A stretch of 64,000 nt of DNA from Evernia prunastri. Lineage: Eukaryota > Ascomycota > Lecanoromycetes > Lecanorales > Parmeliaceae. Position numbers and translations under genes: made by a program. This document shows positions 34,850 to 44,877 of the stretch, one piece after another (within the stretch, counting starts at the first letter, position 1; each line of letters begins with the position of its first letter). Where the stretch lies: positions 62,001-126,000 of the forward strand of contig NKYR01000110.1 in NCBI GenBank assembly GCA_003184365.1, given 5' to 3'. The notes beneath the pieces are model-generated. The model ran no database searches, was not told the DNA's origin, and worked only from the letters and a program-made list of their open reading frames with translations.

Positions 34850-36389
34850 TTATCCCTTCACTTCAGACTCTATAGCCACTTCACTCGACGGGTCCGTCGG
34901 CCAGTAAAATTTCGGTTTGTCCAGTCCTGCCTTCTCCAACAGCGCCCCCCACTCGCGCTCAGTCCGCTCTCCAGACGCGCAGGCCCCCATCTGATTGATG
35001 TCCGAGATGGCAGCCCACGGGTGAGTCCCATGCTCCGGCATCACCTGCTCATGGATGATGAGGCGCGAGTACCCCGGTTTCATCGCTTCACGAATTCGTG
35101 TCAGGATAGCAATGCACTCTTTGTCTTGCCAATTATGCAGGCACAGTCGTATGTAGTAAGTTCGCGCATCTGCCAGTATACCAGGCCATTTTAGCAGGTA
35201 GAGTCGACCATTTATACCTCTCAGGTGTATTGATTACTGTCAAGAAAGGAAGCGGCATTCTTACTTTTGATGGGTTGCTCGGTGAAGAAGTCGTAAGCCT
35301 GCATCTCGACTCCCGCAGGGGGTGGCCGTGCGCTGGCAATCATTCCGGGTTGATCTTGCGCGATCACTCGACCCGGTAGCTCCGGTATTGCTGAGCGCAG
35401 TCCCGCGGCCATATGCCCGTTCCCCGCGCCGATATCGACGAAGAGCACGTCTTGCAGCGTGCGGTCAAAGCCAGCCACCAGCCGATCGAGAACTGGATAG
35501 ACGTGCTCGATCCGTTGTGATTTCCGAATGCCCATTGCGCTCAACAATATGCCGATCGCCTTAGCGCTCTCCGGCATCGAGCCGAAGATCTGATAGGGAG
35601 CCTTACCCGGCGCATTGAAGGCGAGTTGCATTGCTGTATTGAGCGCGTCTTTGGGGTTTCGGTAGCCGTTCTCGGCGAGCAGCGCTGGTGTTGCGTAGAA
35701 GGTTGCATGTACGAAATCGGCACTGTGTTGTTAACTTACGGGTTCATTTATTGCAGGAAGGAGGCTTAGTAAGATGCATGGATGATGCATCGTTTAGCTC
35801 ACAATTTCGGCATTGCAGCCGCGACTTCGGGGTCGCCAAGCTGAGAATAGGATGCAGAGAGTGTATAGGTTTCGGGGCCGGCCTCTTTGACGGCTCCAAA
35901 GCAGATGCTGGCGCGTATGAAACGGACTGTGAGTAAATTCAGAAGGAAAAGTCTCTAATATGTAGTTCCGTAGAGAACACACGTAGCAATGTTGTGTCCG
36001 CTCCTGTTGCTTCAACGAGTTGAGCGAGCGTCTTGGGGCTTCCCCCTTCTGCTAAGGCCGGGTACAAGCCAATTTGACAGCACACTCGCATCGTTACCCA
36101 TTCAGCAGGCTACAGATTGTCAGCGAGCGTTCTCTTTTCCTGACTTTAACGTTTCTCCCCTGCCGATATCTGAAGCTATGCAGACGGGGCGATGGGAATA
36201 GTAAAAGCCTACCTGAGCAACAGCCACACAAGTAATTGGACCGGGAGCATCTTCGAGGGCTATCATAGCCTCGCGCGTGGCATGATATAATTGCGAGCGT
36301 AAATTACTATTCTCAATGAGTGGGCGAGGTAGGCCCGACGATAGCATCTTAAGCTGACCCAGCAGCTCAGTAGGTGAAAATTGAGACAT
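34850..36389 (-). CDS. SAM-dependent O-methyltransferase (plant/fungal family 2 type)
   Basis: Five exons on the minus strand (36213-36389, 35983-36109, 35803-35926, 35265-35722, 34850-35169), 401 residues, the usual size of fungal secondary-metabolite O-methyltransferases. The N-terminal half is the helical dimerisation domain. The SAM site is FVDIGAGNGHMAAGLR followed by VIAQDQPGMI. The catalytic His region is YYIRLCLHNWQDKE and the downstream Glu region RLIIHEQVMPEHG. Intron lengths are 103, 56, 80 and 95 nt, and all join in frame. Substrate unknown; a hydroxylated aromatic metabolite is typical for the family. No backbone biosynthetic gene lies next to it; the isocyanide synthase is 8.5 kb away with housekeeping genes between, so membership of that cluster is doubtful. 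Confidence 0.85.
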
Positions 36390-36819
36390 TATGGGTGTCG
36401 AGATCTGAAAGAAAGGAGTTGGGAAAGCTGTTGGAATGGTAATGAATGTATATCCTATTGCTAGTGAAACGATCGGATGACCCAGGACTGTATTCTAATA
36501 CTCGTATTGATAGTGTAAAATATATTCGTATACAGCGCAGCCGACAGAAAATTTGCCATTGTCAGGGGATCTCGCATGCGCGAAAGTGTAACATTAATGT
36601 CCCGAATGCTGCCAACACGACCGATGCGACGACATTGAATATCAAACCGTGTATCGAAGATGTGTCTGATAATGATAGGAGCAAAGAAGTTGCAGTTTAG
36701 TACGTATGTATTACCGTACCTTATCGATAACAGAAACATTTTATTTGCCTTCATAGGTGTAAAATCGGTATTCGCAGAATCATGGACTTAGGTAGTGCTT
36801 GAAACACTTTACTACGACC
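36390..36819. promoter_or_regulatory. Divergent promoter region OMT / BCD1
   Basis: 430 bp between the start codons of the O-methyltransferase (-) and BCD1 (+). AT-rich, with several TATA-like stretches. No specific operator can be named. Confidence 0.4.
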
Positions 36820-38159
36820 ATGCCCGATCCACTCCTAAGCTCTCTATGCACCATATGGTCTGTATGGCTCCATATCCTGCAAAAAAAAACCTTTTCCGCT
36901 GACGATGAATTCATCCAAGTCACGTCCACCCGCAAAAATACCGCTGTCCCCGCTGCTTTACGCTCACCTGCTCCCTCCCCTGCATCAAACGCCACAAACA
37001 ATGGGCCCAATGCAACGGCGTCAGAGACCCGACGAAGTACATGAAGCGGGCCGACCTTGCAACGCCAAAGGGGATCGACCATGATTACAACTACCTTACA
37101 AGTATCGAACGGGAACTCGATCGTGCTGAAAAGGACGCTGCATCGAGGGGGCTCGTGCTGGAGGAGGAGGAAAAGAGGAGGAGCAAGCAGCCGGTGAAGG
37201 GGGAAACACAGTTCAATGCCGCGCTGGAGAGGTGTGGGGTGGTTGTTTCGAAGGCGCCGAAGGGCATGATGAGGAGTAAGCAGAACGAAACGGTCTGTAG
37301 TAAAAAGTAAGGAGCGTCTCGGTGTGGCGGAGTCAGGGCTGTACTGACTGGAGTGCCGAATAGGAATCGGACGCTTCACTGGACGGTGGAGTGGGTGCAT
37401 CCTGATGGCAATAAGACAATGGACAAATTATGGGAGACGCAACGCATATCTGCTGCCTACGAGGACCATCTCAGATATATAGACACGAGTCGCCCAAAGA
37501 AAAGACGGAAAGCGGACAACAAGCACAAGGACCCAACCACATCATCGAGCGTGCCTGTCCATGACTCCACTGCAGGAGAACGACCGAATGGGTCCACTAC
37601 TACGACAGCTTCCGTCGGCAAGCGGAAACGTGAAGGGGAAGAAATTGATGCGAACGGCAACGCCGAGGGCAAGGGCCCTGATACAGCCATAGCCACAGAC
37701 CGTGACCCTTCAGAAACACATCCACATTCCGCATCCGTACCTGCCCCATCGGATGTTTCGCCCGCGATAGAACCAGCGTCAAGCGTGACCGATCACAATT
37801 TCTACCTCTACCATCCCTCTCTCCCCTCAAAACACCCAGTCCTGATACCCCTTCCCCGGGACGCGAAACTAGCGACTTCCCTCACCAACAGACTCGTGCT
37901 TGAATTCCCAACCATATACGTGCTGCGTAACCTGCCAGATGGCAAGTTGCCCGAGGGATTCGTCAGCGAGGCGGACTTCTTCGCTTCGGCGAAGAAGGAG
38001 CTGATTGAAGAAATCGCAGGCGGGGAAGCCTCCGTTAGGGCGGATGGTGCGGATGTGGACGAGGGCAAGGCACATGGTCTGGAGGATGGAGAAGTGGACG
38101 AGGGCCGTCTTCTGGAGGTTTTGGGCCAGGATTTGAATGGTGTTGCCGGCTCGCTGTGA
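36820..38159 (+). CDS. BCD1: BCD1: box C/D snoRNA assembly factor, HIT zinc finger
   Basis: Three exons, 36820-36857, 36920-37306 and 37364-38159, 406 residues. Bcd1 (ZNHIT6 in animals) is a nuclear factor needed for box C/D snoRNP assembly and so for rRNA methylation. After splicing, the zf-HIT finger runs from residue 10: Cys-x2-Cys at CTICH, CPRC, CSLPC, then IKRHKQWAQC, followed by the diagnostic NGVRDPTKYMKR. The first intron (62 nt, donor GTCTGT) splits the codon of the second zinc cysteine, so the first exon is only 38 nt and easily missed. The second intron (57 nt) joins CSK to NRTLHWTVEWV. Residues 130-220 hold the conserved middle domain; the C-terminal part has a disordered stretch and FPTIYVLRNLPDGKLPEGF. 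Start at 36820 (GACCATGCCC). Confidence 0.9.
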
Positions 38160-38939
38160 TCCTACATGACGGGACCGCTTTCGTGCACTTGTGCCTCGTA
38201 TTTGCTGCAGATAGAAGTATACCCCGTTGAGGCCGAAAACGCTTTGAGCTCTTGCTTGACATCTCTAGATTATTCTGCGTTTCGAATTGGAATACTACGT
38301 ATGTTCCACATCACGCATGCTTTATCGTTGTCTACGGATGGGTTTTCGAAACGGCCCTTCCGGAGTGGGGTCCAGGGCTTCGTTGGACCATCCAGGGGCC
38401 GTTTCGAGACTCCTTGATCTATGGGGCCCCGAGCGGCTGGATTTTCTCTCATCATACAACCTGGCAGTCGGAAAAGATTGCTGCCCGCTCCGTGCACGAA
38501 AGTAAGATGTTTTGTTCATGGAGGATGCATGATCTTACATACCTTTGAGGGAGATTTACCTGTGATGCGTGAGTGAACGAATGAGTGGATGATTGCATGG
38601 GTATGGAGAGTACATTGGATGAATACTGGCTCCGTGGATGGAGATATTCGCAGATATCCGCTTCATGCGGAACATATATAACTTTTTCCTCTCTAAGGCG
38701 TCGTCTTGCTCCTCGCTTGAGTACTTTAACCTCATACACAGGATGGACAGCCTGATGTCCCCATGTCCGACAACTCACTCCCATCCTCAACGCCTCGTTG
38801 CCATCTTCTCCGCCGTTCGCGAGGACCCTTCCTCCACAGGGCCCCACCGAATCCTCCGCGCCTCTCCTCCCGACCCTTCGGCCCAACAACCCCCCCAACC
38901 CCCCCCCCAACCTCCCTCATTGCCCCGTCGCTACCAACC
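38160..38939. other. Convergent 3' region BCD1 / SDR
   Basis: No gene recognised. The only notable feature is a C-rich stretch near 38,885-38,915. Confidence 0.6.
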
Positions 38940-39981
38940 CTACGCCAACTTCCCCATCACAAACGGCAGCCCAGCACTCAACCCCCCATCCACCGCCCAC
39001 CCCTGCCCATTGACATAGCTCGCCTCCTCGCTCGCCAGGAACAGCGCCACGCGCGCCACCTCGTCCGCCACGGCGCCCCTCCGCAGCGGATTCAACTGCC
39101 CCACCTTCCCCTCCGTGCCCCGCGCCCGCGCGCCCACAAACAGCGGCGCCGTCATCCCCGTCTCGATGAGACCGGGCATGATGGCGTTGACCCGGACGCC
39201 CGTCCCGCTCAGCTGGTACGCCGTCGTCTGCACCAGGCTCATGACGGCGGCTTTGGAGGCGGAGTAGTCCGTCGAGCCGGCGTTGCTCCGGAGGCCCGCT
39301 ACGGAACTCGTGGCGATGATGCTGCCGCAGGGGAACTTCTTGGCCCCTTCCTCCGGGGACGTCTTCATCATCGCCGCCGCGGCGTATTTGATCGCCACGA
39401 ACACACTCAGCACGTTCGTCCGCAACGTCCGCATGAACTCCTCCCCCTCCACCTCTCCGAAATGCTTATTCGTCCCCACGACGCCCGCGTTCGCGAAGAA
39501 GACGTCTAGCCGCCCGTATTTCGACACGCATTCGTCCACGACCGCTTTCACGGCCGCTTCGTCCCCGGCGTCGAAGCGTCGCGCGTGGACCTCCACCGAG
39601 GGGTACAGGGATTGCAGCTCCCGGGCGTGCACGGGGAGGTACTGGTCGCTGAAATCGCAGATGTAGAGGGCGCGGGCGCCGTTGTGGGCGAATTGGTGGG
39701 CGGAGGCGCGGCCGATGCCCAGGGGGGAGTTGACGCCTGTTATTATTATCACTTTGTCCTTCACTCGCCTGCGATCCCACAGGTCTTAAGTCAGCTTCCT
39801 TGTGTTTGTAGATCAATAGCCATCAAATTGGCAAAGGGGGCACGGGGAGACGTTACGGTCCAGCAGAATCCCCCGCTATCCGGCGGATTTTGGGTATGTC
39901 TTCGAAAGTGCCGGGGTCGGCGGGCTTGACGACGAGCTGCTCGCTGAGGGCTTGGAGACGCTTCTTGGAGACAGATGTCAT
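38940..39981 (-). CDS. Short-chain dehydrogenase/reductase
   Basis: Two exons on the minus strand (39857-39981 and 38940-39768; 88-nt intron), 317 residues. Classical SDR features: nucleotide-binding TGVNSPLGIG, FANAG, catalytic Ser in SSVAGLRS, the YSASK pair (Tyr-x3-Lys), and NAIMPGLIETGM. It ends with the typical FLASEEASYVNGQGWAVDGG. An Asp-rich turn after the second strand (ICDFSD) suggests NAD(H) preference. Exon 1 adds a 42-residue N-terminal extension beginning MTSVSKKRLQALSEQL, which is longer than in many SDRs. Substrate not deducible. GC content of the coding region is visibly higher than that of its surroundings. Confidence 0.85.
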
Positions 39982-40808
39982 GCTGGGGTTCTTAAGGGCG
40001 TCGAGGTTCCGTCGTTCCTCGTCGGACGGCATTTTTCTGAAGAGAGTTGCGGAGTTGCGCAGTTGCGGGGACTTTATTTTTGAGTTTCTGGGGAAAGCCG
40101 AGTCGAGGTGAGTGCCAAGACCGCCGTCAGCCTGTCAGAAGAGTGGCTGTTGAACTTCCCAAAAACTCCAAAAGAATGACGACGTTCTTGAGGCGTGTGG
40201 ATGAGAAGAAAGCCCGATCCCGGGTTGATAGCCAAGAACAACAAGACGTGCTGGGCGATTTGACTAAAGTGTTTCGGATCCCAGACTGTGCTTGCCCCGT
40301 TGTTGTAAGAAAAATGTAGCAGAAGTCATGCACAGAGGGTATCCTATCAACCCTTTCTGTATTTCAACTGAGAATAAACCATCATGTTTTCCGTCTGCGT
40401 AGTAGAAGGGATCTTTCCAAATATAATGAGGAATTTTTGAGGAAAAGTCCGTGACGATTGCCACCTTCCTCCCCAGGCAACTTGCCTGAACTGAAGACTT
40501 CCGGAGCATGAGCCTTGTTGTATTCTCTTACGGCTTGCCTGAGAGCTAAAATACTGTCATATCGAAGACCCTCTCGTGCTTGACTTCTCGATAGGATCTC
40601 CAACTGGTTTTCCAAGTACAAGACGCCAGGTTTCTCCGATATGGAGGTCAGGAAGTGGAAGAGTCGCTGCCACTGGGTCACTCCCTCAGTTTCGGCTTGG
40701 TGCTAAGCCAAGTCAATGGCATTCCTCTGCGCACTAAGGGAAATAAGGCTCAATTGATCGCTGTATGCTATGGGTATCTTTTTTAGCCAACAGAGAAGAA
40801 TCAATGAA
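39982..40808. other. Intergenic; possible gene remnant
   Basis: Between SDR and TBC genes. On the minus strand two overlapping frames (40382-40681 and 40264-40509) read like protein (LFHFLTSISEKPGVLYLENQ; KVAIVTDFSSKIPHYIWKD) but lie in different frames and have no proper start, so a decayed gene is possible. I do not recognise a family. Confidence 0.3.
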
Positions 40809-43800
40809 TCACTGCGCCGTTTGCTCTCCTTCAAGAAATGGCCTAGGCTCCTGAATACTTAGCTGTCCTCCGCCGGTCCCGCTGCTGACCGCCTCACTAG
40901 CACCACTACTTCCCCTCGTCCTCCCCTTCTCCCTCTCTCTCTCCTCTTCCACAGCCATATATCTCCTCTCGTCAACTTCGCCCCGCTGCACTACCTTCTT
41001 CAATGCCTCACTGGCTCCGATAAGCCCATCGATGCTGATCGCATGATCTGTCATCTCGTTCCCGATGTAGCCGTAAATTCTGGAAGCGCTGTCACATTCT
41101 AGTAGCTGGGCCTCGTTCAGCTTGAGCAAGGCTAGAGCGACCTGGAAGAGAAAAGTGCTGCCGTCATTGAAGCAGAAAATGACATCCCAGACACGGAAAA
41201 GCGCTTCCGCGGAGAGACAGTCAGTGAAGACGGAGAGGAACCACTGGAAGGTTAGGGTTCCCAAATCAATGCCCAATTCAACCAAATGTGCAGAGAGCTT
41301 GGGTAGGACTTCAGCAACGTATTGGCGAAGGACTTGCTGGTCTGCGCGGGAGGCTAGTAATGAATGATCGTAGTAGTGCTGAGGCAGGACATTCTCAATG
41401 ATGGTTGTAAGTAACCAAAATGCATCTTCAGCCGTGGGCATGACAAGTAGAAGAGAGGCCGTGATCAGATTCATGCCTTGGCAATAGCCGACTTGCGGAT
41501 TGCGCCGCGAGTAGGCGAGGAGGACTTCGTTGAGCTTCGTAACACCTGGCCCTTTGCGGAAGAATATGTTGTCGGTTAGGGTGCGGTGGATATCCATTTG
41601 GATCTGGGAGACAATGATAGGGTCGTCAGTCTCGCTCGCGACGAGATCGTCGTAGTAACCGGGGACACGGAGAGCTGTGGCACCGCTGCATTCAGCCCAT
41701 ATCTTCGCGCGGTACTCGACTGGAATGCCGGCCAGAACGAGCTGTCTAAACTCCTTCCATTTAGCACGTCCGACTTTGCCCTTGTTTCCTAAGCCTGCGA
41801 CTCCGATTAATTCTGCATCTGTAAGGAGCATTTCTGGCATGACCGCTTGCTGGGAACGATGATCGGAGCCTGCCGCTGTCTCTCCTTCCTTTTTACGCTC
41901 AGCGCGGACCTTCCGTAAGAAGCCGTTCCATTTCACAGTCTTCTCGCGCTGCAAGTTGTCATGAAGCTCTGTGAGTTGCGCTAGGAGAAGCTTGACAGGT
42001 TCACCTTCTGATGAGGTAGACGTTGCTTGGGCAGTTGAAGGATCGAGGAGTGCTTTGGACATTTCGGCGTTTCCTGCTGTGACGGGTGACATTTCTGGTT
42101 CTGGTTTGAGGCTTGTGGACGGTAGCGAGCCTCGCGCATCGCCAACAGTTGGCGACCGTTTCACAGGACTCGGACTGTCGGCGTTTATAACCTTTGTGGC
42201 GGGCTTTGCTGACGGGGTGTGAGAAAGCAGCTCGGTTGGGAATGTCGCAACCTTGAGATAATCCTGCCATCGCTTGGTTGGCCTCTCTTCCATCTTGTCA
42301 TCTACCGACGCTGGAGTATCTGGTCGCGGCACAGATGTGGCCTTTGATCCTTGGGAGATTTGGTCCGGGTCTTGATTTTTAAATGATTCCAGAGTGCCGC
42401 TGAGTAGCTCCACGTTCGCGCTAGCATTCGATTTCCCTCTAGCGTGATTTTTGGTAGGCTTCGCCTCTCGCTTCCTGCGACGTTGGTCGTATATAAACCC
42501 AAACCTGTCGATAAGGAGATCACCAGTATCGTTATAATTGTTGAATTGAGTTAGTGTGGGAGGCTTTGAGTCGGGCGGGTGGATGGTGTCCATTTCGACA
42601 GGACCAAGATTCGTGGCAGTATCGACGGCATTGGGACTCACAGGTGTCTGAGAAATTGAAGGCGGCGAAATAACCTTTGTGATATTGCTTTGTGCAAGTG
42701 TAAGGGGCTGCGTGGCTTTCCGAGACGACCGAGCAGAGGTTTCCATGCTATTTACCTTCATCAACGCTGCTTTAGCTGACGTGGGTGCTGGACCTGAGGT
42801 GGTCGATGCGGTTCTTGTGTTCTTTGGTTGCCCATCACCAGTAGTAGCCGATCTCCCTCTTACTGTGCCTTGGCCTGCTTGAGTATTCCCAGCAAAAAGC
42901 TTCATTGTCCAGGACGCAACGGATGTCGACGACTTCCGTGATTGGGTTGCGTCGGAGCTTTGGTTCGTTGACGCACGAGCAAGCGGCTCGAAAAGATCAT
43001 CGTCCAGACCTTTCCTGCGAGCGTTACTTCCGCTAAGGCCCCGAGCTCGCATGGTGTCTTCCCCGTCTCCCGTATAGTCGCTTACGATGCTGCTCGCCCG
43101 ACTCGTCTTGCCGCTTGTGGCGTTTGCACTCCAGAGATAATCCTTCCACCCTCGTAGAGTGCTATTTGGCCGACCTGAGTCCGTACTAGATAGTGTGGAC
43201 CGCCCATCCGACGCTTTTGAAAACACGCTTCGGGCTTTCAGCGTAGCTTGCCTATCAGCCTCGTCCAGCGAGTCCAAGTATCCCTCGTCCAGTTCAGGGT
43301 TAGGGCCCACATGGTCCTGCATAGCCTCTCCCATCATTTCATCAATGCCGTTCGTGACACCAGGCATTGTCTCCTTTACGTTCGTTCGTCCCAACTTCTT
43401 CCCATCCGCTCTCAGAGGTGGGTTTTGTAGTTTTATTTTACCGTCGGCACCATTCTCGAGGCGATGAAGCCTTGTCTCAATATCCAGGTTGGACACCTCC
43501 ACCTCCCTTAACATTTTCTTGAGTTCCCTTTCCCGTTCGTCTGCTCGCCGTCTAAGTATTGTCATTTCAGCATCCCGTGACGCCAAGTCCTCTGCGAGCT
43601 GCCTGACCAAAGACACCGCCCCGCTCTTTCTGATAAGCTTGTATATGTGGTCATCGCTGGCGTGGTGAAGGGCGCCAGGAATGCCGTTAGGGGAACTGTT
43701 TGGCGAGTCTTCGAAAAGCGCCAACCGGCCTCGAAAGGAAGGAGTGCTTGTGATGAGGGATTCGACGGTAGACGGGCTCGTCTTGGAAGACCTGCGGGGT

Positions 43801-44033
43801 GTTTCATGCGGGGATATGGGCTTCGGGCTAGCAACAAGTTGTTTGTCTTGCTTTGAAGCGCTGGGTGAGAGATCCGGGGACAGGGAAGGGAATGACTCGA
43901 GTGTTTTGGCTGATGTTGGTGTGGCTAGAGATTGTTTTCTTGAGCCTGCTCTGACCGTGCCAGACCTTCGCGAAGCTGTAGATATCTGGGAGGATGTCCG
44001 CTCCAGGTTCTTGTCATTATTGGATCCAGCCAT
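40809..44033 (-). CDS. TBC-domain Rab GTPase-activating protein
   Basis: Single-exon gene, 1,074 residues. The TBC domain (about residues 750-1000) shows both catalytic fingers: the arginine in IQMDIHRT (motif I-x2-D-x2-R) and the glutamine in YCQGMN, plus GIPVEYRAKIW, FQWFLSVFTDCL and RVWDVIFCFN. It would switch off a Rab GTPase in membrane traffic; which one is unknown. The N-terminal 700 residues are mostly disordered Ser/Thr/Pro-rich sequence, with one coiled coil near residues 125-190 (LVRQLAEDLASRDAEMTILR). The frame opens upstream to 44084 without an ATG; the first ATG (44033, context AAAATGGC) is taken as start. Intact. Confidence 0.85.
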   Translation of the reverse strand: MAGSNNDKNLERTSSQISTASRRSGTVRAGSRKQSLATPTSAKTLESFPSLSPDLSPSASKQDKQLVASPKPISPHETPRRSSKTSPSTVESLITSTPSFRGRLALFEDSPNSSPNGIPGALHHASDDHIYKLIRKSGAVSLVRQLAEDLASRDAEMTILRRRADERERELKKMLREVEVSNLDIETRLHRLENGADGKIKLQNPPLRADGKKLGRTNVKETMPGVTNGIDEMMGEAMQDHVGPNPELDEGYLDSLDEADRQATLKARSVFSKASDGRSTLSSTDSGRPNSTLRGWKDYLWSANATSGKTSRASSIVSDYTGDGEDTMRARGLSGSNARRKGLDDDLFEPLARASTNQSSDATQSRKSSTSVASWTMKLFAGNTQAGQGTVRGRSATTGDGQPKNTRTASTTSGPAPTSAKAALMKVNSMETSARSSRKATQPLTLAQSNITKVISPPSISQTPVSPNAVDTATNLGPVEMDTIHPPDSKPPTLTQFNNYNDTGDLLIDRFGFIYDQRRRKREAKPTKNHARGKSNASANVELLSGTLESFKNQDPDQISQGSKATSVPRPDTPASVDDKMEERPTKRWQDYLKVATFPTELLSHTPSAKPATKVINADSPSPVKRSPTVGDARGSLPSTSLKPEPEMSPVTAGNAEMSKALLDPSTAQATSTSSEGEPVKLLLAQLTELHDNLQREKTVKWNGFLRKVRAERKKEGETAAGSDHRSQQAVMPEMLLTDAELIGVAGLGNKGKVGRAKWKEFRQLVLAGIPVEYRAKIWAECSGATALRVPGYYDDLVASETDDPIIVSQIQMDIHRTLTDNIFFRKGPGVTKLNEVLLAYSRRNPQVGYCQGMNLITASLLLVMPTAEDAFWLLTTIIENVLPQHYYDHSLLASRADQQVLRQYVAEVLPKLSAHLVELGIDLGTLTFQWFLSVFTDCLSAEALFRVWDVIFCFNDGSTFLFQVALALLKLNEAQLLECDSASRIYGYIGNEMTDHAISIDGLIGASEALKKVVQRGEVDERRYMAVEEEREREKGRTRGSSGASEAVSSGTGGGQLSIQEPRPFLEGEQTAQ

Positions 44034-44877
44034 TTTCAGGTATGTATGTAGGTCGATGGTAGTATCAACGTACGTTTCGTACAATCAGAAGGGGCCCAAG
44101 AATGTTTGCGGCCCAGGCCTAGAGGTCATGGTTATGGGTAAGGATGAGGGATCAGAAAGAAATTTCGTCATCAGGTAGTAAGGATGCCGCACGCCGCACC
44201 TTCCCTCCTTGCATCGTCTTCGCACAGCGACAGCATCAGGACGTCGGATGTTGCTGATCAACAGGCTTTGTTGCTAGAATTAGCACCGAGGGTCACCATC
44301 CAACTTTCCGGTAACTGAAGTATTGGGTACGAGTCATGTTCGCGTTTTGAAGTCGTTCACTACTAGTTTGGCGGAGCTGCAAGCCTTAGGTAATCAGGTC
44401 ACGGAGGGCACACTCTAGCGCTGCCCAGCGAATCTCGCTCATAGGAAGAACACTTCCCAAGAGTATCTAGGCTAACTGCACCTCTACGATGCTCAATAAA
44501 ATGCCAAACTCCTTAAGCGACTGGGTTTCGTAAAGATAAAAGAAGGAAGGTATTTACACTTATTTGTCAAAATTTCAGTCATGTCTGCAAGAGTGGTCTG
44601 TAGGTTGCTTGAATCATTCCAACTCAGGACTGTCCTGCTCCTGCGAGGCTCGGCATATCTTCAACGCCATAGAAACTTGGTGACATAGCCGACATGCGCT
44701 CGAGTCATAGCTGAAACAACGCTGAGAACCCAGATCCTGACATGATTCGGTCAAGAGAAGATTCTGTCGAAAAGCGAGCGAATACCCTTGCGATCTTATT
44801 GTATTCAAGCACGTACTATATAGCTAATTGAAATTAGATTGCAATCCAGTGTCCTCAAGTTCTATACTCTAGACCGA
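44034..44877. other. Intergenic between TBC and ICS-ABC genes
   Basis: Upstream region of the TBC gene and 3' region of the fused gene. No gene or distinctive element recognised. Confidence 0.6.

Noticed and set aside
34850..36389. O-methyltransferase as part of the isocyanide cluster
   Set aside because: Separated by BCD1, SDR and TBC genes over 8.5 kb; no shared regulatory sign seen.
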